Notes: generated by a model not told the origin, from the letters alone. Positions 24,767 to 33,658 are shown, counted from the first letter of the stretch. The stretch is DNA of 64,000 nucleotides from Fervidobacterium thailandense (GCF_001719065.1 NZ_LWAF01000004.1:1-64000), one strand, 5' to 3'. Numbers and translations: made by a program.

Positions 24767-24782
24767 AGACTTTTTCTGTCTA
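24765..24782 (+). repeat. 18-bp direct repeat, copy 2, with internal dyad
   Basis: This is an exact second copy of the 24703 repeat. It ends 10 nt before the ribosome site of the first antiporter gene and overlaps the -10 box of the nearer promoter, a classic repressor position. Confidence 0.75.
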
Positions 24783-24806
24783 AATTTTCCGAAAGGAGGG
24801 ATTTTG

Positions 24807-25286
24807 GTGAATTTTTCGGTCTTTCTTGTGAGCTTTTTCACATGGATGGTACTTACTTGGTCACTCGACCCTCAGGAGCTCGCGATAGGACTTTTGGTCT
24901 CCTTCGTCGTTTCGGTTGTCTTTAAAAGGTATTACAAGATAACACTTGATGCGAAATTTCCAGTGAGGTTTTTGAGGTTCGTGTTCGTTTACGTCCCCGT
25001 TTTTATGTGGGAGATGATCAAAGCGAATCTCGATGTGGGTTCCAGGGTGATCATGCCCGATATGGGATTGAAACCGGGGTTTGTGAAGGTAAGAACGGAC
25101 TTAAAAAGTGAAGTGGGGAAACTCGTCCTGGCAAATTCCATTACGTTAACTCCCGGCACGATAACACTCGATATCGATGGGCAAGAACTTCACGTACACT
25201 GGATAGAAGTCTCCGGTACAGATGAGTCATCAAAGAAAGCCATTTACGGTAGATTTGAAAAGGTTCTTAAGGGGGTGTTTGAATGA
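24807..25286 (+). CDS. mbxA: MnhE-type antiporter subunit (MbxA)
   Basis: This is the first gene of the Mrp/Mbx operon. The 159-residue membrane protein has the MnhE/MrpE pattern: two to three N-terminal helices, then the cytosolic part SRVIMPDMGLKPGFVKVRTDLKS and the family sequence LVLANSITLTPGTITLDI. It is a structural part of the Na+/H+ antiporter module. GTG at 24807 was chosen because AAGGAGGG ends 6 nt before it; an in-frame extension upstream would run through the operator repeat. It overlaps the next gene by ATGA. Confidence 0.9.
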   Translation: MNFSVFLVSFFTWMVLTWSLDPQELAIGLLVSFVVSVVFKRYYKITLDAKFPVRFLRFVFVYVPVFMWEMIKANLDVGSRVIMPDMGLKPGFVKVRTDLKSEVGKLVLANSITLTPGTITLDIDGQELHVHWIEVSGTDESSKKAIYGRFEKVLKGVFE

Positions 25287-25570
25287 AGAGTTTGAGCGGA
25301 ATTTCACTCGTTGATTGGCTCGTATACGGACTAACGGGATTTGGAATTTTCTTCTCGTTGATCCGCTTCATGGTTGGTCCCACATCCTTCGACAGGCTCG
25401 CATCAGTTGACATGATGAACGTCATGATAGTGGGATTGATTTCGATTTTTGCCCTCCTTACCGAAAACAACATGTACATGGATATCGCAATTGTATACGC
25501 TCTCCTTTCCTTCGTTGAAACCATCGTTTTTTCCAGGTATTTGGAGAGAAAGTGTGGTGAAGAGAAATGA
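25283..25570 (+). CDS. mbxB: MnhF-type antiporter subunit (MbxB)
   Basis: This 95-residue protein has three transmembrane helices and the MrpF/MnhF family pattern RFMVGPTSFDRLASVDMMNVM. It is one of the small subunits of the antiporter module that join the large MnhD-type subunits. Both ends overlap neighbours by 4 nt, which supports strict co-translation. Confidence 0.9.
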   Translation: MKSLSGISLVDWLVYGLTGFGIFFSLIRFMVGPTSFDRLASVDMMNVMIVGLISIFALLTENNMYMDIAIVYALLSFVETIVFSRYLERKCGEEK

Positions 25571-25914
25571 GCCAACTTATTCACCAAGCGATATCTTATT
25601 CGTTAATGGGGATTGGGGCGTTTTTCTACTTCCTGGCCGGGCTTGGATTGGTGAGAATGCCAGATTTGTACACCAGGTTGCAGGCTTCCACCAAAGCAAC
25701 CACACTTGGAACGTTCTCACTTGTGCTTGGTGTTGGGATTCTAAACCCCGCATTTCTGGGAAAATCACTCCTCGTCATCTTATTCGTTGCGTTAACAAAC
25801 CCCGTAGCTTCTTCAGTCATGATGCGTGCAGCCTACAAGTGTAAGCTTCCAACGTGCAAGGAAACTTGCGTCGACGAAATATCAGCGACTGAAAACGGTG
25901 GTGAGAGCATATGA
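25567..25914 (+). CDS. mbxC: MnhG-type antiporter subunit (MbxC)
   Basis: This 115-residue protein of the MrpG/MnhG family has three helices, with the hallmark GLVRMPDLYTRLQASTKATTLG. The C-terminal tail is longer than usual and includes three cysteines (CKLPTCKETC), which is unusual for this subunit and may bind a metal or form a disulfide. It is embedded in the operon by 4-nt overlaps. Confidence 0.9.
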   Translation: MSQLIHQAISYSLMGIGAFFYFLAGLGLVRMPDLYTRLQASTKATTLGTFSLVLGVGILNPAFLGKSLLVILFVALTNPVASSVMMRAAYKCKLPTCKETCVDEISATENGGESI

Positions 25915-26189
25915 TTTGGACGTTGAGCGACCCGATGAACCTTTTTGCTCTATTGTTCGGTGGGTTAATGATTGTGTTTGCAATTTTTGCCGTTGAGGCC
26001 AGGAAATTGGTAGATTCGGTAATCGCGCTCTCCGCAGTGAGTTTGCTGAGCGTTCTTTTCTTCATCGTTTTGAAAGCTCCAGATGTTGCAATTACGGAAG
26101 CGGCAGTAGGTTCTGGTTTAGTAAGTGCCGTTCTAATATTCGCGTTGCTGAAGCTGGAAAGTTCGGAAAAAGGTGGTGATAAACAATGA
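25911..26189 (+). CDS. mbxD: DUF4040 / MbhD-type subunit (MbxD)
   Basis: This 92-residue three-helix protein has the DUF4040 hallmark KAPDVAITEAAVGSGL seen in MbhD/MbxD and in the C-terminal part of MrpA. It is part of the antiporter module that connects to the ion channel. It overlaps both neighbours by 4 nt. Confidence 0.9.
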   Translation: MIWTLSDPMNLFALLFGGLMIVFAIFAVEARKLVDSVIALSAVSLLSVLFFIVLKAPDVAITEAAVGSGLVSAVLIFALLKLESSEKGGDKQ

Positions 26190-26914
26190 GAAGGGTTTGG
26201 GCACTTCTTGTAGCTTTTTCTGTGTTACTGTTCTTCTCCTACCGTATCATGCCCACGCTCCCGGAATTTGGGAACGTTGAGATGTTCAGGAGATCGACCT
26301 TCGACATCATTCATAAATCAACAAAAGACCAGTACAGCGCAAGAGAATTTAAGAAATCTAAGAACTTGGAGGAGGGAAGCGCGAACGTCGTAACTTCAAT
26401 TGTTGTGAACTACAGATCATTTGACACACTCGGAGAAGTAACCGTGCTCTTTATCTCGGCCTTTGGAGCCGGATTGGTGGTCAGTTCGTTGCGCAGGAAT
26501 CGTCGAATCACCTTCGATGAGCACAACATATTGAAAACGGCATCTGGAGTTGTACTTCCATTCATTTTCCTGTTTGGCTCTTACGTGTTTGTTCACGGTC
26601 ATTTGTCACCCGGTGGTGGTTTCGCTGGTGGGACCATCCTGGCTTTGGGAGTCCTACTTCTAATGCTTGCACGTAACGATTTCCAGGTCACAGGTGCAAA
26701 GTACGTCGAACAAATTTCCGGGGCCGGTTACGTTGTGGTCGGTCTTGCCGGTTTGGCCATATCCGGTGCGTTTCTTGCCAACTTCCTTCCCACCGGAACA
26801 CTCGGTGAGCTCTTCAGCGCTGGTGTTGTACCTTTCGTGTACACGTTGATCGGTTTCAAAGTCGGTGCTGAGCTCTCCGGTTTGATATCGGATCTCAGAG
26901 AGGGGGAAGTGTGA
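26186..26914 (+). CDS. mbxF: MnhB-type subunit with N-terminal MbhE-like part (MbxF)
   Basis: This 242-residue protein is a fusion. Its first part (to about residue 95) resembles MbhE: one helix, a soluble stretch, then SIVVNYRSFDTLGEVTVLFISA. The second half is MnhB/MbhF, with the conserved GHLSPGGGFAGGTILA. In group 4 hydrogenase and Mrp systems these are often two genes; the fused form matches the mbxF layout. It belongs to the ion-transporting membrane arm. Confidence 0.88.
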   Translation: MRRVWALLVAFSVLLFFSYRIMPTLPEFGNVEMFRRSTFDIIHKSTKDQYSAREFKKSKNLEEGSANVVTSIVVNYRSFDTLGEVTVLFISAFGAGLVVSSLRRNRRITFDEHNILKTASGVVLPFIFLFGSYVFVHGHLSPGGGFAGGTILALGVLLLMLARNDFQVTGAKYVEQISGAGYVVVGLAGLAISGAFLANFLPTGTLGELFSAGVVPFVYTLIGFKVGAELSGLISDLREGEV

Positions 26915-27342
26915 TGCTGTACGATCTGTCCGAAATGTTCAGAGAAGCTCTCTCTGTCCCTTACTATTATCTTCCGCTTTTTTTGGTAGCGATCGGCATT
27001 TACGGTATCGTATCGCAGAAAAACCTCTTCAAGCAGCTGGTTTCACTTGGATTGATCGACACCGGTGTGAACATATTCATCATTTCCTTGGGATACATTC
27101 AGGGAATGGAAGCTCCAATTTATTCGGCCGTTACTCCCGTGGCAAAATTTGTCGACCCGTTGCCACAGGCACTCGTGCTTACGGCTATCGTAATAGGTGT
27201 TGGTATTCTCGGATTGGGAGCGGCTCTTCTCATAAAGGTACATGAAAGGTACGGTACACTTGAGCTTGATGAACTGAGGATCGCTAAAGAACGCCAAAGC
27301 CAGCAAGAAATTACGGACGATGAAGGGGATGTGGGAGCATGA
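26914..27342 (+). CDS. mbxG: MnhC-type antiporter subunit (MbxG)
   Basis: This 142-residue protein of the MnhC/NuoK family has three helices, with SLGLIDTGVNIFIISLG and a typical DPLPQALVLTAIVIGVGILGLG. It is the NuoK counterpart in the membrane arm. Start is taken as ATG 26914 on a TGATG overlap, seven nt after GGGGG; GTG one codon earlier is possible. Confidence 0.9.
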   Translation: MLYDLSEMFREALSVPYYYLPLFLVAIGIYGIVSQKNLFKQLVSLGLIDTGVNIFIISLGYIQGMEAPIYSAVTPVAKFVDPLPQALVLTAIVIGVGILGLGAALLIKVHERYGTLELDELRIAKERQSQQEITDDEGDVGA

Positions 27343-28727
27343 TCGCTTTGCTGATCGCAATTCCTCTGGCTTTTGCTTTCGCAACGATACCCTTAAAGAA
27401 ATTAGCACGCTATATTCTTCCTCTTGTCGTGTTAGCTAACCTCGCGATTCTCTTCGCTTTGAAGCCGCATGTCGGCAAAATAATCGAACTTGGGAACTGG
27501 CCCGCTGTTTATGGGATCACTTTGGTTTTCGATGAGATAGCATTCTACTTTTTGGCTTTCGTGAACGCGATATTCTTGGTCATCTCGCTTGCCACGTGGG
27601 ATGATCGCTTCAGCATACCGCTACTCGTTTTGAACGCGGCGGTGAACGGTTTGATTCTAACGGGGGACTTTTTCAACTCGTTCGTGTTCTTGGAGATAAT
27701 CGCGATTACCTCATACATCATTTCAACTGACAAGGAGAACGCACTTGGAAGCTTTAAGTATCTAATCTTTGGTGGTGTTGCAAGCATCTTCTATCTTATC
27801 GGAGCGGTATTCATGTACATTCAGGGTGGAACATTGAACATGGGTTATTCTTCGTACATCGTTGGTATGTCAAGACCGGATCTGATGAAAACCGCATTAA
27901 TTTTGTTCGCCATCACGTTGCTCGTGGAACTGAAAGTGTTACCGTTTGGACTCTGGGCACCGGATGTGTACGGGAACGGTTCGCCGTTAACTCCGGTTGT
28001 CCTTGGAAACGTGGTCAGCGTCGCGATGGTCTATCTCTTTTCACGTTTGTCGTTAACCTTCGTCGATGAACCTTTGCCCATGGTCTTTTACTACGTCGCA
28101 CTCGCTTCGATCCTGCTATCGCAATTGGGAGCCTTGTATCAAAAGAACTTGGGTCGAACGTTGGCATTCGCATCGATGGCAGGTACGAGCACCGTCGTTG
28201 CCGCACTTTTGACACGCCAGGAATCAGTTGTCTCAGCAGCCCTGTTCTACCTTTTTACGGATGTAATTGCCAAGTTCGTGCTTTTCACCACCTATGGGAA
28301 TGTGGGAATAATCAACTTTAAGAATGCAAAAACAACTGGTATTGCGTTCACACTTTCATCGCTTTCGCTCATCGGTGTACCCATACTTGCCGGATTCTGG
28401 GGAAAGTACTATCTACTCAAAGCACTCTTTGAGCAGGAAAACTACGTGTTACCGATTGTCGTACTTGTCTCGACGCTCATAGAGTTAGCTTACATTATCA
28501 AATGGAATCTGGAGCAATGGTTCACGAAGAAAGAAACCTCTGAGGGCGAGATTGAGAACACCGATTTACCGTTTGCTCCGAAGCTCTTCGTTCTTTTGTT
28601 CGCTCTGATACTACTGGTGATCGGTCTGTTCCCACAGTTAATACTCGAGAAAACGAACCTATTGGCAGAGAAGCTTTTCGATTTCCAAAGCTACATGGAT
28701 TTGTTCTTTGGGAAAGGGGGCATGTGA
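27339..28727 (+). CDS. mbxH: MnhD/NuoM-type antiporter subunit (MbxH)
   Basis: This 462-residue proton- or sodium-antiporter subunit has about 13-14 helices. Charged residues typical of ion-path helices are visible: FVFLEIIAITSYI with Glu, LLVELKVLPFGLWAPDVYG with Lys, and the broken-helix region ALFYLFTDVIAKF. It is the first of two MnhD-like proteins in the operon. Start overlaps the previous gene by ATGA and its stop is directly followed by the next ATG. Confidence 0.92.
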   Translation: MIALLIAIPLAFAFATIPLKKLARYILPLVVLANLAILFALKPHVGKIIELGNWPAVYGITLVFDEIAFYFLAFVNAIFLVISLATWDDRFSIPLLVLNAAVNGLILTGDFFNSFVFLEIIAITSYIISTDKENALGSFKYLIFGGVASIFYLIGAVFMYIQGGTLNMGYSSYIVGMSRPDLMKTALILFAITLLVELKVLPFGLWAPDVYGNGSPLTPVVLGNVVSVAMVYLFSRLSLTFVDEPLPMVFYYVALASILLSQLGALYQKNLGRTLAFASMAGTSTVVAALLTRQESVVSAALFYLFTDVIAKFVLFTTYGNVGIINFKNAKTTGIAFTLSSLSLIGVPILAGFWGKYYLLKALFEQENYVLPIVVLVSTLIELAYIIKWNLEQWFTKKETSEGEIENTDLPFAPKLFVLLFALILLVIGLFPQLILEKTNLLAEKLFDFQSYMDLFFGKGGM

Positions 28728-30536
28728 ATGCAAAATGTACTGCTCGTCGCGATAACTGGATCGGCTATCGGCTATTTTCTGTCCCTTTTTTACAGACGCC
28801 TCGGACCGGTTATACTGCTCTTTATAAGCTTGTACGCGTTTATCACACTGTGGGGAGTTCCTTCGAACACCGCGGAAAGCTTCCTTGGATATGATGTGCT
28901 ATACCTAACCGCACTTGGAAAATATTTCGCACTGGTCTCACTGATCGTTTTCATCGCGTACGCGATCTTTAACATCGTCTGGATTGAAACACTGAAAACC
29001 CCGCACGCGTTCAACGCCCTGTCGATACTTACGCTCGCTGGAACACTCGGAGTTTTCTTCACCACAAATCTTCTCACACTGTACATATTCTGGGAGCTCA
29101 CCGTCTTCGCAAGTCTTTTCATCGTTCCCATGAGTAAACCTGAAGCCAAGCGCGCAGCGGTGTGGTACGTCACGATAACGGCAGTCGGTTCATTCGCGTT
29201 TCTTTTCGCAACGTTCTTTCTTTACTCGAAATTCTCCACGTTCGATTTAATACAAATCGCACGCGAGTTCGCCCAACTACCAAAATCTAACGTTTGGCTC
29301 GTTGTTTGGCTGATGCTGACCGCCGGTATAGCGAAAAGTGGTGTGTTTCCACTGCATGTGTGGCTTAGAAACGTTCATGGCAAGGCTCCTGACACGTTCA
29401 GTGCGGTTCTGTCCGGCCAGCTTGTCAAGATGGGTTCTTACCTGATAGCACTCCTTTTGGCCATTTTCCCGGTTTCAACCCTGTTTTCGCATTTTTACGG
29501 TGGGGTGAACATACTTTCGTATATATTGATCTGGCTCGGCAACGTATCGATTCTGGTTGGAACTTTGATGGCCATAAAACAGAACGATATGAAGATGCTA
29601 ATAGCGTTCTCCACGGTGGCCAACAGCGGTTATATCCTTATAGGATTAGCGTTGCTCGATCAGGTGGGATTTGCGGGAGGGTTGTTCCACGTTTTCAACC
29701 ACGCAATAGCTGCCGCGATGATATTCCTCTCGTTCGCAGCCGTTGTTTACAGGACTGGAACGACGAAAATTGATGAACTCGGGGGTCTCATCCACCGCAT
29801 GCCAATCACGTTCATCACGTATCTGGTCGGAATAATCTCGTTGGCCGGAATTCCACCAACAAGTGGGTTCATCTCGAAGTGGATGATCTTCCAATCGCTC
29901 GTTTCACGTGGAATGTTCGTTACGGAAATCTTTGTTTTCGTCGGTAGCATTGGTTCGTTCCTCTACGTTTTCAGACCCCTGGCTGGTGTTTTCTTGGGGC
30001 AACTTAAGAGCAAACACAAAGATGTGAGAGAAGTTCCCATAATTATGCAGATTCCAATGATACTCCTGGTGCTCATCACCGTATTTTTCGGTATTTTCCC
30101 AGGTCAAGTGCTTGAGCTAATCACTGACGTCCAAAAGGAACTAGGTATTGACGCGTTCCAGTACGAGGGTACAAAGCTAATAACCTCCATGGGCTACTGG
30201 GATACGTGGATCGTTTTTGTTATGTTCGCAGTTGGCTTCCTCATCGCGGCTGTTCTGTACTTAATAACACCGAAGGGAAGGAAAATACCCCTGGAGGACC
30301 AGTACACCTCCGGTGAATTCTTGCACAACTTCGATCTCTACCATTATGCTTCCAGGTTTTATGCATTCTTAGAACGAGAGTACGAAGGACATCCTTCACT
30401 TGAGAAGTTGTACGCTTCCTTGGTCAACGTACTCAAGTCGCTGGGAAAGGGTATCGATTACCTTGTGAGTCGTACGGCTTCCGCGTACGTTTTCTGGCTG
30501 GGTGTAATACTCTTACTCCTCTGGAAGGGGTGGTAA
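28728..30536 (+). CDS. mbxH': Second, longer MnhD/NuoL-type antiporter subunit (MbxH')
   Basis: This 602-residue antiporter-like subunit is longer than the preceding one because of extra C-terminal helices and a linking segment (DQYTSGEFLHNFDLYHYASRF), as in the second H subunit of mbx/mbs clusters. Conserved ion-path residues occur in YIFWELTVFASLF (Glu) and GIAKSGVFPLHVWLRNVHG (Lys). The presence of two H-type subunits is a hallmark that separates Mbx from Mbh hydrogenases. Confidence 0.92.
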   Translation: MQNVLLVAITGSAIGYFLSLFYRRLGPVILLFISLYAFITLWGVPSNTAESFLGYDVLYLTALGKYFALVSLIVFIAYAIFNIVWIETLKTPHAFNALSILTLAGTLGVFFTTNLLTLYIFWELTVFASLFIVPMSKPEAKRAAVWYVTITAVGSFAFLFATFFLYSKFSTFDLIQIAREFAQLPKSNVWLVVWLMLTAGIAKSGVFPLHVWLRNVHGKAPDTFSAVLSGQLVKMGSYLIALLLAIFPVSTLFSHFYGGVNILSYILIWLGNVSILVGTLMAIKQNDMKMLIAFSTVANSGYILIGLALLDQVGFAGGLFHVFNHAIAAAMIFLSFAAVVYRTGTTKIDELGGLIHRMPITFITYLVGIISLAGIPPTSGFISKWMIFQSLVSRGMFVTEIFVFVGSIGSFLYVFRPLAGVFLGQLKSKHKDVREVPIIMQIPMILLVLITVFFGIFPGQVLELITDVQKELGIDAFQYEGTKLITSMGYWDTWIVFVMFAVGFLIAAVLYLITPKGRKIPLEDQYTSGEFLHNFDLYHYASRFYAFLEREYEGHPSLEKLYASLVNVLKSLGKGIDYLVSRTASAYVFWLGVILLLLWKGW

Positions 30537-30539
30537 TGG

Positions 30540-31421
30540 ATGGCCGTCGCAGCACGAGTAGCCGGTGTTCTGTTGACAGCGTTCTTTTTCGGTCTGACGT
30601 TCGAAGGCATAGGCAGAAAGGTCACCGCACGTATTCAGAGACGTTACGGACCACCTTGGTATCAAAATTTCATCGATGTGCTTAAGACTCTTACGAAACA
30701 CGGCTGGACGCACGGTTGGATATTCGATTTTGGTGTGGTTATGGCACTTGGGGGAGTTATTGCAACCTTAGCCTTCGTCCCACTCGGAAACTTCGTGGCT
30801 TTTCCAGGACTGGATAACTTCTTCGTCATCGTTTACTTGTTCACCGTTGGAGCCCTCGGAATGGCCATGGGGATGGTCGGAACGGGCAATCCCTGGGCAT
30901 CGATCGGTGTAGCCCGCGCTCTTACGTTGATGCTCGGTTACGAGGTACCGTATTTGATAGTGATAACCTCGCTCTTGTACTACTTCAGGACTTCAAACAT
31001 ATCGACCATCGTGGAAATCCAGTCCGTCAACGGTTGGAACTTATTCCATTTTCCGATAGGTGCCTTGGTCGCCTTTATATCCTTACAAGGTATGCTCGGA
31101 AAGGAACCGTTCGAAGCACCGATCGCTCCTGCGGAAATCGCGTCCGGTCCGATGGTGGAGTTATCGGCAAAGTACATGGGACTCCTCATGCTGATGAATA
31201 CCTTTATGGAGTTCGTTGAGATATCGCTTTTCGTTGACTTCTTCCTCGGGGGAGGAAATTATTTTGAGTTCTTGCTTAAGTACCTTATCGTTTGGCTTCT
31301 TGCCGTCATGATATCCGCCGTCTTACCACGTTTCAGAATCGAACAAGCGGTGTTCTTCTATTGGACGGTGCCACTTTTGCTTGCTTTCATTCAGGTATTT
31401 CTCATCGTTGCTGTAATGTGA
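30540..31421 (+). CDS. mbxM: NuoH-type membrane subunit (MbxM)
   Basis: This 293-residue membrane protein of the complex I subunit 1/NuoH family has about eight helices. It couples the peripheral redox arm to the membrane arm. The N-terminal region GRKVTARIQRRYGPPWYQN and the acidic loop KEPFEAPIAPAEIASGP match the family and line the entry to the quinone-type cavity in complex I, here probably without quinone. A 3-nt gap separates it from mbxH'. Confidence 0.92.
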   Translation: MAVAARVAGVLLTAFFFGLTFEGIGRKVTARIQRRYGPPWYQNFIDVLKTLTKHGWTHGWIFDFGVVMALGGVIATLAFVPLGNFVAFPGLDNFFVIVYLFTVGALGMAMGMVGTGNPWASIGVARALTLMLGYEVPYLIVITSLLYYFRTSNISTIVEIQSVNGWNLFHFPIGALVAFISLQGMLGKEPFEAPIAPAEIASGPMVELSAKYMGLLMLMNTFMEFVEISLFVDFFLGGGNYFEFLLKYLIVWLLAVMISAVLPRFRIEQAVFFYWTVPLLLAFIQVFLIVAVM

Positions 31422-31435
31422 GGGAGGGATCTACG

Positions 31436-31996
31436 GTGTCCAATCGTGGAAACGTGAAGATAGATGAAAGGTCTATTTGGGAAAAGATAGCGGATCAGTT
31501 GCGTAGTAGATCCATGTGGATGTTGCATTACTGTACCGGGTGCGGTGCTGTGGAACTACCACCGTCGATGACCTCACGGTTTGACCTCGAGCGTCTTGGT
31601 ATCGGCCCGATGGCCACACCACGTCAAGCGGATATATTCCTCATCACCGGCTACTTGAGTGTCAAGACCCTCAGAAGGGTGATTTACACCTACGAGAAGA
31701 TGCCGGATCCAAAGTACGTCATCGGTTTTGGTTCGTGTACGATAAATGGGGGAATTTACTACGATTCGTACGCAACGATAAACAGGCTCGATTATTACAT
31801 CCCCGTGGATCTGTACATCGCAGGATGTATGCCGAGACCGGAAGCCATCTTTGAAGCGTTCACAAAATTGATGGAAATGATAAGAAAAGGAGAGGCAAAC
31901 GGCTGGAAGCGCTACAAGGAAAACTACGAATGGTACAAGCAGAACCAACTGCGGAGTTTGGGAGAGGTGATCGTCCGTGATGAGTTCCACGAATAA
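31436..31996 (+). CDS. mbxJ: NuoB-type [4Fe-4S] subunit (MbxJ)
   Basis: This 186-residue small subunit carries the proximal [4Fe-4S] cluster. Cysteines are at 33 and 36 (HYCTGCGAVE), 101 (GFGSCTING) and 131 (IAGCMPRPE). The CxxC spacing is that of group 4 hydrogenases and Mbx, not the adjacent CC of complex I. GTG at 31436 follows GAGGGAGGG; an in-frame extension upstream lies inside mbxM and was discarded. It overlaps the next gene. Confidence 0.92.
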   Translation: MSNRGNVKIDERSIWEKIADQLRSRSMWMLHYCTGCGAVELPPSMTSRFDLERLGIGPMATPRQADIFLITGYLSVKTLRRVIYTYEKMPDPKYVIGFGSCTINGGIYYDSYATINRLDYYIPVDLYIAGCMPRPEAIFEAFTKLMEMIRKGEANGWKRYKENYEWYKQNQLRSLGEVIVRDEFHE

Positions 31997-32537
31997 TATC
32001 AGCTTGGAAGAAATTTTCTCGTCTCTTGGCCGACTTTTCGAAGGAGTGAGTATCGAAAAAATTGATCAAAGACAATACAAGATAATTACACAACCCGAGA
32101 AGACGATACCCGTTCTTGAATTTCTCAAAGAGAAGGGTTACTCGCACCTCTCGATACTGACATGCGTTGACTGGATCGAGGAGAAGAAATTCGAGCTTGT
32201 TTACATCCTCTTCAACTGGGGGAACGGTGTAACGTTACTTGTTTCAACTTACGTGGACAGGGACAATCCAGTCTTCTACACCGTTAAACACATCTGGCCC
32301 ACGGCTGAGTATTACGAAAGGGACGTTCACGAGTTCTTCGGGGTCAAGTTCGAAGGAAATGAGAACTGCGAAAAGCCACTGATTCTCGAACTTTGGAACG
32401 ACTTGCCTCCACTAAGAAAAGATTTCGATCCGCTCGAGTACTCGAAAAAACACTATCCAGACCGTGAGTACGAAAAGGATGCGATTCACGAAGCACGCAT
32501 CATCCGCGGTGATGTGAGAGGTGAGATCGATGGGTGA
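31977..32537 (+). CDS. mbxK: NuoC-type subunit (MbxK)
   Basis: This 186-residue protein of the complex I 30-kDa family has the signature ISTYVDRDNPVFYTVK-like stretch (VSTYVDRDNP), WPTAEYYERDVHEFFGVKFEG and LRKDF. It joins the peripheral arm to the large subunit. GTG 31977 or ATG 31980 could start it. It overlaps mbxJ by 20 nt and ends inside mbxL by 8 nt. Confidence 0.9.
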   Translation: MMSSTNNISLEEIFSSLGRLFEGVSIEKIDQRQYKIITQPEKTIPVLEFLKEKGYSHLSILTCVDWIEEKKFELVYILFNWGNGVTLLVSTYVDRDNPVFYTVKHIWPTAEYYERDVHEFFGVKFEGNENCEKPLILELWNDLPPLRKDFDPLEYSKKHYPDREYEKDAIHEARIIRGDVRGEIDG

Positions 32538-33633
32538 GGTAAAACTCTTCTTCGGACCTAACCACCCGGGGATGCATGGAAATTTCAGCGTACACATGTA
32601 CGTCGAGGGTGACATCGTTGTCAAAGCAAGACCGATGCCAGGATTTTTACACCGCGGATTCGAAAAACTAATGGAAAGAAGACTTTGGTACCAAAACATA
32701 GCTCTAATTCCGCGTATCTGTGTTCCGGAACCTGATATCAACGAAGCATGTTACGCCATGGCCATAGAAAAGATAGCGAAAGTGGAGGTACCGGAACGAG
32801 CACAATGGATTAGGATGATCGTTCTGGAACTTGCACGCATCGCGAACCACCTTTGGTCGTTCGGTGGCATCGGTGGTCCAACGGGTATGTACACAAGCAT
32901 GTACTGGGCAGTAGCCGATAGAGACAAGGTGCTGGATATCTTCGAGGAACTCAGTGGTGCGAGGATATACCACATGTACATCGTGCCTGGGGGTGTGCGG
33001 AAGGATTTACCACCGAAACTTGAGGACAAAATATACCACCTTCTGAACTATCTCGAAGCTAAGATGCCCGAGTACGAAACGTTCATCCTCAAAAACAGGA
33101 TACTCCACACCAGGCTCAAGGGAATTGCAAAAATCGATACGGAGACCTGTTTGAAGATAGGCGTCACAGGTATCGGCCTGCGTGCCACCGGTGTACCGTA
33201 TGATATCAGGAAAGTTGATCCTTACCTGTTCTACGATAAAGTTGAATTCGAAGTACCAACCGCAACGGAAGGAGATGCCTACGCACGCATCAGTTTGAAA
33301 CCCAAAGAGATAATCCAGAGCATTCGCATAATCCGTCAGTGCCTTGAGAAGATGCCTTCTGGTCCGGTGAACGTCAGGATAGGTGAAGGTAACGGGCTCA
33401 GGATACGCGTACCAAAAGGCATGGCTTACGTACACGTTGAATCAACAAGAGGTGAGTACGGATACCTCGTAGTTTCCGATGGTGGTGAGAAACCGTACAG
33501 GGTAGCGGTAAGAGGAGCATCGTACCCACAGGGACTGTACGGCGTGGAACACCTACTACCCGGAACGAGGATAGATGATGTGCCCATCTGGCTTGATTCG
33601 ATGGGTGTGTGCGCACCGGAAATAGATAGGTGA
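32530..33633 (+). CDS. mbxL: NuoD/hydrogenase large subunit-like protein without full [NiFe] site (MbxL)
   Basis: This 367-residue protein of the NuoD/hydrogenase large-subunit family would hold the catalytic pocket. Where [NiFe] enzymes have RxCGxC it has PRICVPEPDINEACY, keeping one cysteine (64) and a further Cys74. Where they end in DPCxxC it has LDSMGVCAPEIDR with only Cys361. Full [NiFe] coordination is therefore not possible, as in archaeal Mbx (now Mbs, sulfane-sulfur reductase). ATG at 32530 follows AGAGGTG by 6 nt. The electron acceptor here is inferred, not shown. Confidence 0.9.
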   Translation: MGEVKLFFGPNHPGMHGNFSVHMYVEGDIVVKARPMPGFLHRGFEKLMERRLWYQNIALIPRICVPEPDINEACYAMAIEKIAKVEVPERAQWIRMIVLELARIANHLWSFGGIGGPTGMYTSMYWAVADRDKVLDIFEELSGARIYHMYIVPGGVRKDLPPKLEDKIYHLLNYLEAKMPEYETFILKNRILHTRLKGIAKIDTETCLKIGVTGIGLRATGVPYDIRKVDPYLFYDKVEFEVPTATEGDAYARISLKPKEIIQSIRIIRQCLEKMPSGPVNVRIGEGNGLRIRVPKGMAYVHVESTRGEYGYLVVSDGGEKPYRVAVRGASYPQGLYGVEHLLPGTRIDDVPIWLDSMGVCAPEIDR

Positions 33634-33658
33634 CGGGTGATTGGGGAGGCGATAATGA

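Noticed and set aside
31436-33633. [NiFe] hydrogenase (Mbh) or Ech identity of the NuoB/NuoD-type genes
   Set aside because: The large subunit lacks the RxCGxC and DPCxxC ligand sets, and two MnhD-type subunits are present, as in Mbx rather than Mbh.
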